Below are positions 1 to 11,097 of a DNA stretch of 64,000 bases, piece after piece; the stretch's first letter is position 1, and every line of letters starts with the position of its first letter. The stretch spans positions 7,891,501-7,955,500 of the forward strand of contig OX327693.1 in the NCBI GenBank assembly GCA_946807835.1. The letters are read 5' to 3'. The notes beneath the pieces were generated by a model. The model ran no database searches and was not told where the DNA came from. It was given only the letters and a program-made list of their open reading frames with translations. The DNA is from Ailanthus altissimus. Its lineage: Eukaryota > Streptophyta > Magnoliopsida > Sapindales > Simaroubaceae. A program made the translations under genes and the position numbers.

Positions 1-237
1 CTCTTGTCAACTAATTAAATAATATACTTAACATTTAAGTTTAAACAAGTGCACAACCCGAGGAACCCCGAAATATATTTTCGGTTTGCTGGAATTTCTA
101 GGATGGAACTGTTCAATCCATTATGCTGCCCCAGTGCACAACGAGTACACTTCATATTGTGGGACTCTCTAGGTCCACGCTCGAATTGTCATATAGAACT
201 CCTCCATACGTCCGTGAACGATGCCCCACACACACGT

Positions 238-1328
238 TATGGATATTACAAAGCGGCGCGTTAGACCATACAAGTTGAGGTTATAACATATTCATATAAT
301 CCCTCCATCATTTCTATCTGAATGGAGCAGAGATATAGATCAACACTGTCAAATCTCCATATACCCCACTGAAAGCTTATCTCTTGAATTGTATTTCAAT
401 AAATAATATTCCCAAACACTTTTGTAATATTATTTATTCCTAGGGTTAAACTCTTTTCTTGAGAATTATTGCTTATGGCCATAAGACTTTCTGAAATACA
501 ATCTATAGAGTATTAGGATATAATACTCACCCAAATGAGCTGATGGATCCCATATCTATGCACACCGAACTCCATGAGCATCGAACCATACCCAGCGACA
601 CCCAGCGGTCAGACCATAAAAAGTTTCTGACATGTGTGAAACCAACGTATGGTGGATCACTCATAAGCCCACCGTGGCTCTCAGGTCAAAGGACCACGAA
701 TACTATTCAACTCGAAAGATCCTCCACTGACGGCTTTATGGGATGCCTATTGGAGATCTTTGTGAGTCTGTTCAGTATTCAGTCTTTACTAAATACTTGT
801 ATCTCTATACGAGCTTCCACTAAACTCATGGTTTGCTAAGACTAACCATCTGGACCATTCAGATATAGACATACACCAATCTATATATTTGTTAAGGTAT
901 TCACTGACAGACCTGCATCAGTAACGATGGACCAGGAATATAATATTTGAGAACATATTTGCATAATGACATTTCCTAGCACTATTTGCAACTTTTTGCA
1001 ATTATGTCATTACTAATACATTCTTAGGTCTTTGTCCCATTTCAGACAAGACTCTAACTCTTTAGATATCGCTAACTTTTATAACCTGGTAACTCTTATC
1101 AGTGCCAACTCTTAACAATTATAACTCTCACCGTTGCTAATTCTTAGCACTAATCTAAACTCATTTAGATCAGATCTGAACTTTTTCAGATTGTACAATG
1201 TCTGAAACATTACAAGTATCTTACCATATATAAATATAATTAGCGATTTATTGAAATACAACACTAGTATAAATATTAAACAAATATTCATACATAATGG
1301 GATGACACGTAAGCACAAATTCCAACAG
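238..1328. repeat. Tandem 1.09-kb repeat, copy A
   Basis: The block starting near the words acaaagcggcgcg reappears almost in order about 1,093 bases later. Both copies contain the same blocks: a 'gaccatacaagttgaggtta' stretch, an 'agcccaccgtgg' stretch, and a right half made of short hairpins such as ctaaactcatttag and atctgaactttttcagat. The hairpin-rich right half resembles plant gypsy LTRs, so both copies may be LTR-derived. The short open frames here (49-264 and 543-839) match no family I recognise and are probably chance frames in the repeat. Confidence 0.75.
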
Positions 1329-1330
1329 TT

Positions 1331-2423
1331 ATATATATATCACAAAGCGGTGCGTTGGACCATACAAGTTGAGGTTATAACATATTTGTATAATCCCTCC
1401 ATCTTGTTTATTCTAGTAGAGCAGAGACATAGATTAATATCATCAAGTCTCTATATGCTTGACCATAAACTTGTCTCCAGATTCGTATTTCAATAAATAA
1501 TATCTACAAACACTTTTACGATATTTTTTATTCATAGGATAAAACTCTTTTCTTGGGTATTATTGCTTATGGCCACAAGACATTTTGATACACAATCTTG
1601 GAGCATCAGGATATCTTACTCACTTAAATGAGTTGATGGATTATATATCTACACACACCGAACTCTATAAGCATCGGATCATACTCAGTAACACCCAATG
1701 GTCAGAAAATGAAAGGTTTCTGATATGTGTAGAACCAAAGTATGGTGGATCACTTACAAGCCCACCATGGTGCTTAGGTCAAAGAATCATGAATATTACT
1801 CAATTAAAGAAGACCCTCTATTGAAGGCTTTATGAGATGTCTATTGGAGGTCTTCATGAGTCTGTTCAGTACTCAGCCCTTACTAAATACCTGTATCTCT
1901 ATACGAGTTTTCATAAAATGCATAGTCTACTAAGACTAACCATCTAGACCATTCAAATATAGACATACACTAATCTATATATAATAAGGTATACACTGAT
2001 AGACCTGCATCAGTGAAGATAGATCAAGAACATAGTATTTAAGAACATATTTACATAATGACATTTTCTAGTACTATTTTTAACTCTTTGCAACTATGTT
2101 ATTATTAATATATTCTTAGGTCTTTGTCTTATTTTAGACAAGGCTTTAATTCCTTAGATTTCATTGACTTTTATAACCTATTAATTGTTATTAGTGCTAA
2201 CGCTTAGCATTTATAACTCTCAACATTATTAATTCTTAACATTGATCTAAACTCGTTTAGATCAAATCTGAATTCCTTCAGATCATACAATATCTGAAAA
2301 GTTACAAGCATCTTACCATATATTAAATACAATTAGCAATTTTAATAAAATGATGATAATATAAATACAAAAATAAATATTTATACATCAAAGGGAATGG
2401 AACGTAAACACAAAACTCAACAT
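1331..2423. repeat. Tandem 1.09-kb repeat, copy B
   Basis: Second copy of the block at 238-1328, directly adjacent and in the same orientation, with scattered substitutions and small indels along its length. The copies end with matching phrases (cgtaagcacaaattccaaca near 1309 and cgtaaacacaaaactcaaca near 2403). Divergence is obvious by eye, so the duplication is old. The 1585-1824 frame is the diverged counterpart of the 543-839 frame and has lost its end. Confidence 0.75.
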
Positions 2424-2439
2424 TTAGATCTCTTTGATT

Positions 2440-2908
2440 CAATGAATACCAAGAAATAAAAATATTGATGAAGTGTGTATAAGTTGAAGTGTGCTTAAGT
2501 GTTTGCTATTGTTATTGAAGTTTTTCAGCTAACAAAGTGCAGAGTATAAGGCGTAGAATGTTAGATGTTAATTTGAAGAATTATGAATTGAAGGAATAAG
2601 AAACATTGGTGAATTAGTTAGTTTTAGAATTATATAGCTCATTGACATGGCATGTGAGTCAATAAATTTAATGTAAAATTTTGCTGATGTGACAAGAAAG
2701 TTCTAGATTGTATTGTTTCTCTTTCCCACCAAAAATTTGTTACGACAAACTTTTGGCCAAGTCATTTGTAAAAACACTTTATATTTTTAAATTTTGATTA
2801 ATGAATAAGATCGTCAACTTGAATTTCATATATTCATTTTCTCATAAACGTTCTCTTTAATTTTCCCTTACATTTTCAATTGCCAAACTGCTTTTATAGA
2901 AAATTTAT
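2440..2908 (+). mobile_element. Copia 5' LTR remnant
   Basis: AT-rich stretch directly upstream of a copia primer-binding site and gag, so it should be the 3' part of a 5' LTR. No second copy is in the window, so its left boundary cannot be set. The element is cut off near 4730 and its 3' LTR is missing. Confidence 0.5.
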
Positions 2909-2909
2909 A

Positions 2910-2921
2910 TGGTATCAAAGC
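2910..2921 (+). other. Copia primer-binding site
   Basis: TGGTATCAAAGC differs by one base from TGGTATCAGAGC, the initiator-Met tRNA complement used by most plant copia elements. It lies a few bases after the LTR end and 50 bases before recognisable gag, which fixes the element's orientation as plus. Confidence 0.8.
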
Positions 2922-2964
2922 TTGAATATGGCTAATTCCAGCTGAACTATAACAAATACAATAA

Positions 2965-4730
2965 ACTTTAATCAAAACACAATCTCAATGAATTATAAGT
3001 TTTCTTCTATAGTAAAGCTCGATAGACCAAACTTTGTAATATAGAGATCTCAAGTACTCACTGCAGTAAGAAGAAACAAAAGTTCTTACTAGAACAACTC
3101 TCTATCCCATTTATTAAGATCTATTAAGATAGATTGATCAGTGACTATACAGAGAATCCAGAGTTTGATCACTAGATGAGACAAGATCAAACATTGCTAG
3201 GCTAGTTGGTCTTTGTGATTCATTACAACATATTGGGTTTAGTAATCAAAAGCAAATCTAGCTTCAACCTATGGAGTGCTATAGGAAAACAGTTTGGCTT
3301 TCAGTCAGAAATCAATTTAACTCAAAATACAATTGTCTTCACTACAAAAAGGTTCTCTTTCTATGTTTAAGGACTTTCTTAAAATGAAAAGCTTCATTGA
3401 TGAATTATCTACTATTGGATGTTAGATCAATGATGATGAGTTTATTCAACACTTAGTCTCAAGTGTTGGATCAGATTATGATCTAGCATTAGTTCTTATA
3501 ATCAGTAGAATTGGAACAATAACTCTGGATCAAGCATATACTATGCTCTTAGCTTAAGAAAATATGATTAGTAGAATAATAATGGAATTGGTGTGAATAA
3601 TCTAATAGAGGCTCATTATAAAAGTAGAAATTAGAGAAGAGGATTTTATATATTTAGGTTTGGAAGTGCTAATAATAATTATCAAAACAGATTTACACGA
3701 AATGGTGGTTATAATAATTTGATGGTTTTAGTGGCAAATTTGGACGAGGAATAGCTATATGTTTTTGGTAATAATGGTAAGTAGATTTCTTAATAATTTT
3801 GGCAAAAATATGTTTCAATCAAAAAGAGGAAGTCATGTTGGAAATAACAAGTTAATGTGTCAAATATGAGAAAAGTAAGGGCATTCAGCTGTTAAGTATT
3901 TCTATAGGTTTAATAGAGAAAATATTTGAAGTCCAAGAAGTTCTTTTGATAGTTCTAATTTCAATAACTAGCATCCTGTTTCAGGGTCAAATAGTGGTAA
4001 TACTCGTTCTTCAAATGATTTAGGGTTTAATAAGGCAATATTTATAGCAGCTCAAGCTACATCAGAAGACTTCTCTAAAGTAGAATGGTATGCACTAAAG
4101 AGTACAGTAGATTTAAATTAGTATATTCATTTAGATGCTACTCATTACTTGACTCATGATGCTTAGAATATTGGTGTGAAGAGAGCATTTATAGGTGCTG
4201 ATTAATTTGTTATTGGAAATGGTAGTGGCTTAGCCATAAACCTCTTTGGTAATTCTATGTTAAAATCCTTTATTGTTATTAAAGGACATGTTGTTTATGC
4301 TGAAAATTATCAAGAATTTGATTAGTGTCTCTAAATTAGTTCAGGATAATGATGTTTATGTTTATTTTCACTCTGAATTTTGTTTTGTCAAGGACAAGGA
4401 GAGGAGAACATTATTGTTGAAGGGTGTTAATGAAAATGACTTTATAAGCTATTGTTATTTTCTTTCAAACACTTTTCTTCAACTTCAAATTCTAAAATTT
4501 TACATTTTCCTAAATCAATGTTGTCAGTTCTTTCTTCTTATTAGTCATATACTATAAATTAGAACCTTAATAGTTCTTTAACTAATATTGTTTATAGTTT
4601 AATGTCATGCTTTGAAAGTTATGTAAATAAAATAGAGTCCAGATCATGTAAAGATCTTAATATTTGGCACTTAAGATTAGTTCATCCTAGTTCAATGACT
4701 GCATATTATAAGGAAGATCTTGAAAGATAT
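2965..4730 (+). pseudogene. Copia gag-protease-integrase start, decayed
   Basis: Read across frames this is the 5' half of a copia polyprotein. Near 3000 it gives FSSIVKLDRPNFVI, the gag N-terminal 'KLDxxNYxxW' region. Near 3370-3550 it gives MKSFIDELSTIGC and the 'SSVGSDYD' gag block. Near 3855 there is a zinc knuckle with CQI..K.GHSAVK and its second and fourth Cys codons damaged. Near 4130 comes the protease-type 'LDATHYLTHDA' (family: DSGATHHLT). The open piece 4273-4557 is the post-protease part (LKDMLFMLKIIKNLISVSKLVQDN). Near 4670 WHLRLVHPS is the integrase-leading 'WHxRLGH' motif. Sequence similarity stops near 4730; the rest of integrase, RT and RNase H are absent. Stops and frameshifts are frequent. 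Confidence 0.85.
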
Positions 4731-5177
4731 TTATGCTCAAATTTGGTAAGCCTATGGACCTAGAGGCCTAGCCATCTCTTTAGTCCATATAAGTGAGAAT
4801 TTATTTCCTGAGGAAAAGCAACAACTCAGTAGAAGTTGCTAGAGCTTCGAGAGCAGTAACTGGAGAATTACTTAAAGGAGATAACTTGACTTAGCTAGGT
4901 TGGAAAAGATTGTTGAGGTCATGTTTAGGGGTAGATGAGGTGCTCAAAGGGGTGTAGAGCTATGTAGGGAATAACTTAAAACATATTTTGAAAGATGGGG
5001 AGACTTAGGTTTTACAAAATTTTTAAAAGGTGGCCAAAATTAAAGCTAAGGTCAGGGAGCTATCCAAAGGTGATTATATAAAGCTGGACTTAGTATAGCT
5101 TACCTGGACTGAGCTTGTAATTTAATATTGGTATAAAGTATGGTTGTTAAAATCATTAACTTAGTAAACTAGGATTG
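4731..5177. other. Spacer, nothing recognised
   Basis: No long frame and no family motif seen on either strand. The stretch is slightly less AT-rich than its neighbours and may be the edge of another degenerate element. Confidence 0.4.
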
Positions 5178-6503
5178 ATGTTCAAATTAGGCATATGTTT
5201 GCATTAATTTTGTGGTTTTCAAGTTAAATACAATTTATCAAACAACTAATAAGAGAATACAATAAAAAGAGAACAGACACATAAATTTTTGTGGTTCAGC
5301 TTGAAGAATTACATCTACTGGTAGAGCTTATCATCAAAATCCACTAGATGAAGGAGATGTTGTAAGACATAAAATACAATAAATGTAATAATACTCATAA
5401 GTTAGGATCTTATTTGTTCTTTCCTTCTTCAGACTTATTGTGGCCATTTACATATTCCTTGATGAATATTTTCTTAAAAAAAAAGACAAGATTATTTATT
5501 ATGACTTATCAAATGTTATAAGGTTGTTAAGTGAGTTGTAGGACAAACCCTAGTATGAAAAAGAAGAGAATAGAATTCTCTAAGAAAGGAGAATGAGATG
5601 AATATGAAAAAATAGAATAATGAATGAAAAAAAATTAAGGCTTATATAGTAAAGGTTAGTATAAGTTTATTGGGCTACTTGAACACTTTTTAATAGAGAG
5701 ATGAATGTAATGTCTTAGAGTATGAGAACATTTCTTTTGTACTAAGGAATATCCTACTTGGTAAGTGTCATTATTCTAAAAGTGATTTTGACATATGTCA
5801 CATAGAGAAAAGATATTGGTGATTGAATGAGATAAAATGGGTGTAGGGAAAGATATTGCTTTTAAGAAAAAAATGATTGGACCAACTCAGCAAAGGCAAG
5901 GAAAGAGAACATGATCCCTACTTAGTGCCACTTTGCAATTCTATGTTGCTTTGCCCTTCTGTGAATAAGGTAGCATGGTTTAGCACTTCAGGATTGGTCC
6001 TTGCCTATTGCTATTGTGATCTTATCTTCAATAAAGTGTTGAGGTGGATGATAACTTTTACAGTACCATCTATAGTAAAAGAGAACCATCTTTGGTCCCT
6101 TTTTGAGTGCTCTATAAGGTTGCACCTATCATTTTGTTGTTTTAATTTCTTCTCTTGTCAGCTGTCATTTGATGTAGTTTCTATAAGCTGATGTGGTGAG
6201 TGTAAAGGTTTGTTGGGATGTGTACATTGACTTTAAAGCCTAATGATGATAGGGCAAGTAACTTAACCATATTGACCAATCTTTTAGTTATAGGATTGGA
6301 TAGTAATGTGGAATTCTAGATAGGTGCCAGTGTTCCATAGGTCAAATGATGAAGGCTAATTGGCTTGGGCTTATATTGAGTTTGGTGGCAAAATCTTAAT
6401 TTGAGCTGAGTAGTCAATTTAGTGAAAAGTTCAATCTTACTTTCAAGAAGCCATATTTCTATCTATCATTGATTCATATAGGCATACATAAATTATCCTC
6501 CAA
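5178..6503 (-). mobile_element. LTR-like sequence, minus-strand copia type
   Basis: Around 5285 the sequence 'tttgtggttcag' followed by 'acatctac' is the reverse complement of the 'gtaga...gaaccaca' block typical of plant copia LTRs; plus-strand versions occur here near 36990 and 38205. The right edge 'cctccaaca' at 6495-6503 would be an LTR start (TGTTGGAGG) on the minus strand. There is no partner copy and no convincing target duplication. The frame 5877-6191 (104 codons) has no recognisable domain. The boundaries are estimates. Confidence 0.4.
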
Positions 6504-7826
6504 CAAAAGATATGAAAGATTTTTCTTGAGATCGTACATGTGACATTTATCGAATACAAAATCAAATTGCCTAATAAATAATAATTATAAATAGGTAGTT
6601 AAAAAAAATCTTTATATTTTTTTAAAATTATTTATAAAGTTCTTAATTTTTTTTTTAAAAACTTTAATAGATCCTCTTAAAAAATGATGATTGAACATTT
6701 TTTAACATAAAAATGATAACAAGAAAAATTATACGTAAATATTGATAGTTTATCAAAAATCTTAGATACACTCAAGAATTTATTGAGTATTATTTTGTTT
6801 TGTATTCAAGTTTTATAAGAAATCCAATGCGAAAACGATGGGGATCCTCAAAGATTTGGATTAAACCAGATTTTGCTAATTAAAAGCAGGATTGAAGATC
6901 TCTTAAGAAAAAAGAGCAAGAGTGAAGATATTAATAATGAGCTTTTACAGTTGTGAAAGAAAATTGTAGATTTGGAATCTTGATTGGTCCCATATGAAAA
7001 TTGAAATAGAGCTTTTACAGTCAAGGTCAACGAATGTATTGAGAGAAAGAGCTTTCATAATCAATTAGAAAAGATTTGGTGTATCAAATGAGAAACAAAC
7101 ACATAACTCCAATTCATTCCTTTGAAAGACTTTCTTAGCTGCTGTCTCGGGTTGATGTAACAGTTCATGCAAATACTAGAAACTGCTAGCTCAAACGTCT
7201 TTAATTAATTTCACTTTTTATTTTATTATTTGTTATATATATATATATATATATTAATTTAAGTTTTAGAGCGATTGTCATCCAATGATGTCATAAATAT
7301 TGACTTTTAAGTTTTTGAGCAATTGTCATCCAACATTATATCATAAATATTGACTTTTGTTCGAATAATTAATATATATATATATAGCATATGAAAAACA
7401 CGTTCTTCTTTTACTAAATAAAAGTAATTAAACCCTAATTTTACTATTACTAATGTACATATGAAAAAGGAAATTTTAAAATCAATGAAAGCTCAAAGGG
7501 TTCCTAATTTATAAATAATAATCAGTTTTTAATATTTTTTAAATTATTAAATTTATATATATAGGAGATTTTACAATTGAATTAACTAAGACCCATTACT
7601 TATTTTTTTGTAAGTGCTAGTTAGTTCAGGAATTTTGCTTAATATTTATGTGATATATTTTTTTAAAAAGGAATAAAATTAAGCTTTATGTGCAACTCAC
7701 ATCACTTCTCTAGAGAAAAGGCATTTGTAGATCATGAGACTTTGGCTCTAGAAAAAGGTATGTTAAATTGTTAATTAGATGGCAGTTGAGTGTTTACCCT
7801 AGCAATAAGCAATAAGCAATAAGCAG
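6504..7826. other. AT-rich spacer with simple repeats
   Basis: No gene seen. It holds homopolymer A/T tracts around 6600-6720, a TA microsatellite at 7229-7254 and another near 7371-7386. A roughly 50-base direct repeat is at 7266-7366, both units containing gtcatccaa and cataaatattgactttt. A dispersed repeat at 7320-7460 has a partner at 42960-43100. A short iteration (aataagc three times) is near 7805. Confidence 0.6.
7320..7460. repeat. Dispersed repeat, partner at 42960
   Basis: Shares in the same order 'cataaatattgacttttgtt', 'ttcttcttttactaaataaa' and 'agtaattaaaccct' with 42960-43100. Both sit in AT-rich spacer 35 kb apart. Family unknown; a short MITE-like or satellite-derived repeat is likely. 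Confidence 0.7.
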
Positions 7827-8000
7827 TCACTTGAATGCACTTTTTGACTTAAGGTTAGGGGTTTAAGATTTGACAGATGCTAAAATAGTATAATAATTTT
7901 TTCTTATGGTGAAAGTTTACCTCTCTTCATGTGGAAGTTTATACTCTCTTTGTTATAGTAGAAGCTTACTTTCATCTATGTGGTAGTTTATACTCTCTCT
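7827..8000 (+). repeat. Dispersed repeat, partner at window end
   Basis: Shares several blocks in order with 63836-64000, including 'atagtagaagcttactt' and two 'tttatactct' phrases, in the same orientation. The copy here ends near the left LTR of the copia element at 8066, so it belongs to the older DNA that copia entered. Family unknown. Confidence 0.65.
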
Positions 8001-8065
8001 GTGGAAGTTGTCTCATGCGTGAATCTTTTAAATTTAAAGATGAATATCATTAGTTAAAAACAAAT

Positions 8066-8697
8066 TGTTGAAATTTGATAATTTAAAATTGTATTTGAGT
8101 AGGAGTTGAGTTCTCTAATATATATACTCTTATTCTAACTAAAAATAGGGTTTTTAGGGATCTTTTGAAGCTTATATAAACTCTTATAACTCTTTAAAAT
8201 AATTAAGTATTTACAAAAGAGAGAATAAAGGGTTGGGAAAGCTCTGGCTCTAGGCATAATTGTGGAAGAGTACTATAGAGTTCTTGAGCACTGAGCATAA
8301 GCATAAAAAGTACTGCATAGATCTTTTAGGAGCTCGTTTATTGTTTTATTCCTTAAATTTCTCTTTTAGGGGTTGTTTGTGTACAAAAGACCTAAATAGA
8401 AGAAGCAATGATCTAGTGATCCACCGTAAATATAGGTGGTTGTTGCCAAACTATGTATATTCTTATGCCGTATATGATTGATTGTTATCTGTATTGTGTG
8501 TTTGATCTTATTCTTATTCTTTTATTTATGAGCAAATTCTTCTTCAATTGCTTTAAGGTTTTAGGGAAAAAAAACTCCAACAAATGGAGTTAGTACTTTG
8601 ATTGAGCTTGATACCCAAGTGGTGTCAGAATAGAAAGCTTAAGCTTATTTCCTAACAAGTGATGTCAGAATAGAAAGCTTAAGTTTATTTTCTAACA
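8066..8697 (+). mobile_element. Copia 5' LTR (outermost of the nest)
   Basis: Starts TGTTGAAATTTG and ends CTAACA. It pairs with 27797-28349 through long shared blocks: the start, 'actctta..aatt..agtattt', the 'gagcataagca' region, 'gatccaccgtaaatataggt' against the right copy's 'gatccactataaaagtaggc', and 'ctgtattgtgtgtttgatct'. The last 40 bases are tandemly duplicated (8618-8657 and 8658-8697), so a primer-site-like word occurs at 8620, 8660 and 8700. The right-hand LTR has one version only. Confidence 0.8.
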
Positions 8698-8699
8698 AG

Positions 8700-8716
8700 T
8701 GATGTCAGGGCCAAGG
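8700..8716 (+). other. Copia primer-binding site
   Basis: TGATGTCAGGGCCAAGG is a worn copy of the TGGTATCAGAGCCA initiator-Met tRNA complement and lies two bases after the LTR end. It is the best of three similar words spaced exactly 40 bases apart. Confidence 0.65.
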
Positions 8717-8759
8717 TTGAAGTCTAAATTGTAGAGCTAGATTGTAGAGTATAGGTATT

Positions 8760-9225
8760 CAACCATGGTGACTCACAAGTATAAAGAAGTTCAAAGGGGG
8801 AGATGATTATTTGAAAGAGAAAAAGATGATGGCTTTACTGGTGAGTTTAGGGTACGAGACAACCCTTGAAGAGACTCAAACAACAACCAATAATGAAGAA
8901 GCCTGCATCATTAATATCCAAGTTAGATTGTAGAGTTATTCAAATTAGATGTAAAAGAATTGATGAAAATATTAAAGTCTAGTAATGTAGTTGTATTGAC
9001 TTTAAGAGGAAAGGGCTGAGAATAGAGATAAAATAAAAAGAGCAATTAAGATTAATGGGTAGATCGAAGAAATGCATTGGTCTTAAGAAAGAAGAGCACT
9101 TGGTAAGTAAATGTCTAAAAGAAAGACTCATAAAAGAAAAAGAAGGCAAGGATGCAATATTCTATAAGAATGACTAAGTGAAAGGGTTTTGATATATACT
9201 AATATTTATATCATCCTGGACTTAG
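8760..9225 (+). pseudogene. Copia gag fragment
   Basis: After the primer site, FKGGDDYLKEKKMMALLV near 8795 matches the plant copia gag start (family: FDGxxDFxxWxxKMxALL) with the Trp region lost. At 9070-9130, KCIGLKKEEHLVSKCLKERL is the nucleocapsid zinc knuckle CxxCxxxxHxxxxC with its second Cys replaced and Gly changed to Glu. The frame breaks at about 9225, where an unrelated LTR begins. The protease that should follow is found 18 kb away at 27046, which shows that this element was split by later insertions. Confidence 0.8.
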
Positions 9226-9838
9226 ATTTGCTCCAAATTATGAGAATTTGACTATTTATTTGAGTTTTTTTAAATCATATATAGGTTTACCATCCAAGGC
9301 ATGAAGATATCAAAAGAATTAGACATGAAACGGCAAAAAAAGAAGAGCCAAGGACATAAAGCCAACGCCATGGCACTTATGGGCGCTGTACCACCCGAAG
9401 TAAAAATGCCAACACTGTGGTGCCCATACCCCAGCACCGTGGCACCAAGTCAGTCTCCATCAATTTATGTTTTCTAGGTCTCAAGCGGTGATCCCCATCA
9501 CCCAGCACTGCAATGCTCGTGCGATAAAATAAACCCTATTCTTAAATGTCATATTTCGTTTATAATTCCAAACCCTTAATCCCTTGGGTTATGAAAGCCT
9601 ATAAAAAACTATTTTTCACAGCCAAATGCAGATAATATGATAGGCAAGACAACTTAAGATAAACAAAAACACATCACAAAAACAAGAGATTAAAGTAAAG
9701 ATTTAAAGATCAAGACTTACGCATCACTCAAAAAAGAGAAAGAAGCAATCTAGGGCACGTTCTTGTTTAGTTTCTTTTTTTCCCTTATTATTATGACTTT
9801 ATTCATGATGTCTTTAATTATTTACCTTGATAATTAAT
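9226..9838 (+). mobile_element. Gypsy-type LTR, left part, plus strand
   Basis: This stretch and 26292-27039 together look like one plus-strand LTR of about 1.35 kb. The right part is an inverted, diverged relative of the 9839-11097 LTR family, and the TTAAT duplication shows that the two halves were contiguous before the 9839-26286 insertion. It holds a GC-richer block (9360-9530) with repeated 'gcaccgtggcacc'-like words and a T-rich start like Tat LTRs. The exact left edge is uncertain. It has no internal region in the window, so it is probably a solo LTR sitting inside the copia. Confidence 0.6.
9834..9838. other. Target-site duplication TTAAT, left
   Basis: TTAAT precedes the LTR start TGATGCTATAC at 9839 and recurs at 26287-26291 just after the other end of the element, 16.4 kb away. 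A 5-bp duplication fits LTR-retrotransposon integration. Confidence 0.8.
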
Positions 9839-11097
9839 TGATGCTATACTAGTTAAGTGCAACGCATGCTATCGTATCAAGTAATATAGGATTTTAAGTT
9901 TGGATATCGATCCTATAGGGACTATGCAATCTAATTCTATAAATAAAATACTAAAATTATACCTACTTAACTTTTATTTAGAAAATCACAATCTGAAATC
10001 TAATTAACTAATCTAACTATATCAATTAAATTAAACAAAAGCTAAGGGTAGAATTCACAAATAAAGATAATCTAGGGTTTTGACTCTTCCCCTAGTATTT
10101 CATTGGACCCATTAACCACTTAGTTAATCCCTTAATACCAATTGTTGGCTTAGACACTAATCTCATCACAAGCCTCTGTCAATGGTCGAGTGACTATATT
10201 ACACATTCTAACAATCACCTATATGTCTATGGTAATCAAATCAAAATGTAATTTATTAAGATCAAGTATAAATTATACCATACCTACCACCTAGTTATAT
10301 GTCTATCCTAGATGGAACTCATAGTTATTACCCTATGACCATGCATTAAACTATCCTAGGTTAAACATATGAATTCCTCCGTCTAGTTCATCATGGTTTC
10401 TTAATCATTCAAAATAGTGATTAGGTAATAAAAACATTAAAACACAAGATAGAATGAATCAATTGAATGTATCAATTTCATAAACTAAAAATTAACAAAA
10501 TTCAAATCCATACTAGGTCTACATAGTCTAACCGTAGATGAACAATTTAGTCTATCACAAAACTAAAAGTATCCAACCAATTCATAAAGATCAACAAGAA
10601 CAAGAACATAATGATAAAGAAAAAGAAGAAAAACTAATCAAAGTGACACATTGATGTGCTTATTGCTCAATCTTGACTTGAAGCTTGAATTTTGATGTTG
10701 GTTCTTCAATCTTTAGCTTTGATATTTAATTTTATGTTGTGAATTCTTTCTCTAAGTTTTTGCAACTTTTTTTTTTCCTCTCCTTTTAATTAGGGTTTTT
10801 CGTCTCCTAGTTATAGATTTATGTTATCAAATTAGGGTTAAACATTAAATACAAGTAAAAATACTAGGTACTGTAGCGTATCACTGTAGCTCGTTACTGT
10901 AGTAATTCATTATAGCAGAATCTATAGCAATTTGATATTTTTGGCTTATTTTCATTAGAGTTTCGACCCTATTTGCTCAATTGACTCCAAACTTACAACA
11001 ATAATAATAAAATACATTAAAAGCTAAATAATCTTAATTTCTACGAACAAATATTAAGGTTAGAGGATTAAAATATTAAACTTAATTAACCCTCAAT
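9839..11097 (-). mobile_element. Gypsy 3' LTR (gag-only element)
   Basis: Pairs with 14826-15733 plus 25858-26286 over its whole length with high similarity; for example both contain 'ctatcgtatcaagtaatata', 'gagtgactatattacacatt' and 'cctagatggaactcatagtt'. The element lies on the minus strand, so this left copy is the 3' LTR. It includes runs of 'actgtagc' words near 10870-10900. Missing bases relative to the right copy include about 60 near 10855. Confidence 0.9.

Noticed and set aside
543..839. 98-codon frame conserved in the tandem copy at 1585-1824
   Set aside because: The counterpart is frameshifted and shorter, substitutions do not favour synonymous sites by eye, and no domain is seen; DNA-level duplication explains the similarity.
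5877..6191. 104-codon plus frame as a possible host gene
   Set aside because: No recognisable motif, and it lies within minus-strand LTR-like DNA. Kept only as part of that region.
6848..7150. Possible host gene fragment around short frames
   Set aside because: Only 20-60 codon stretches with stops, and no motif on either strand.
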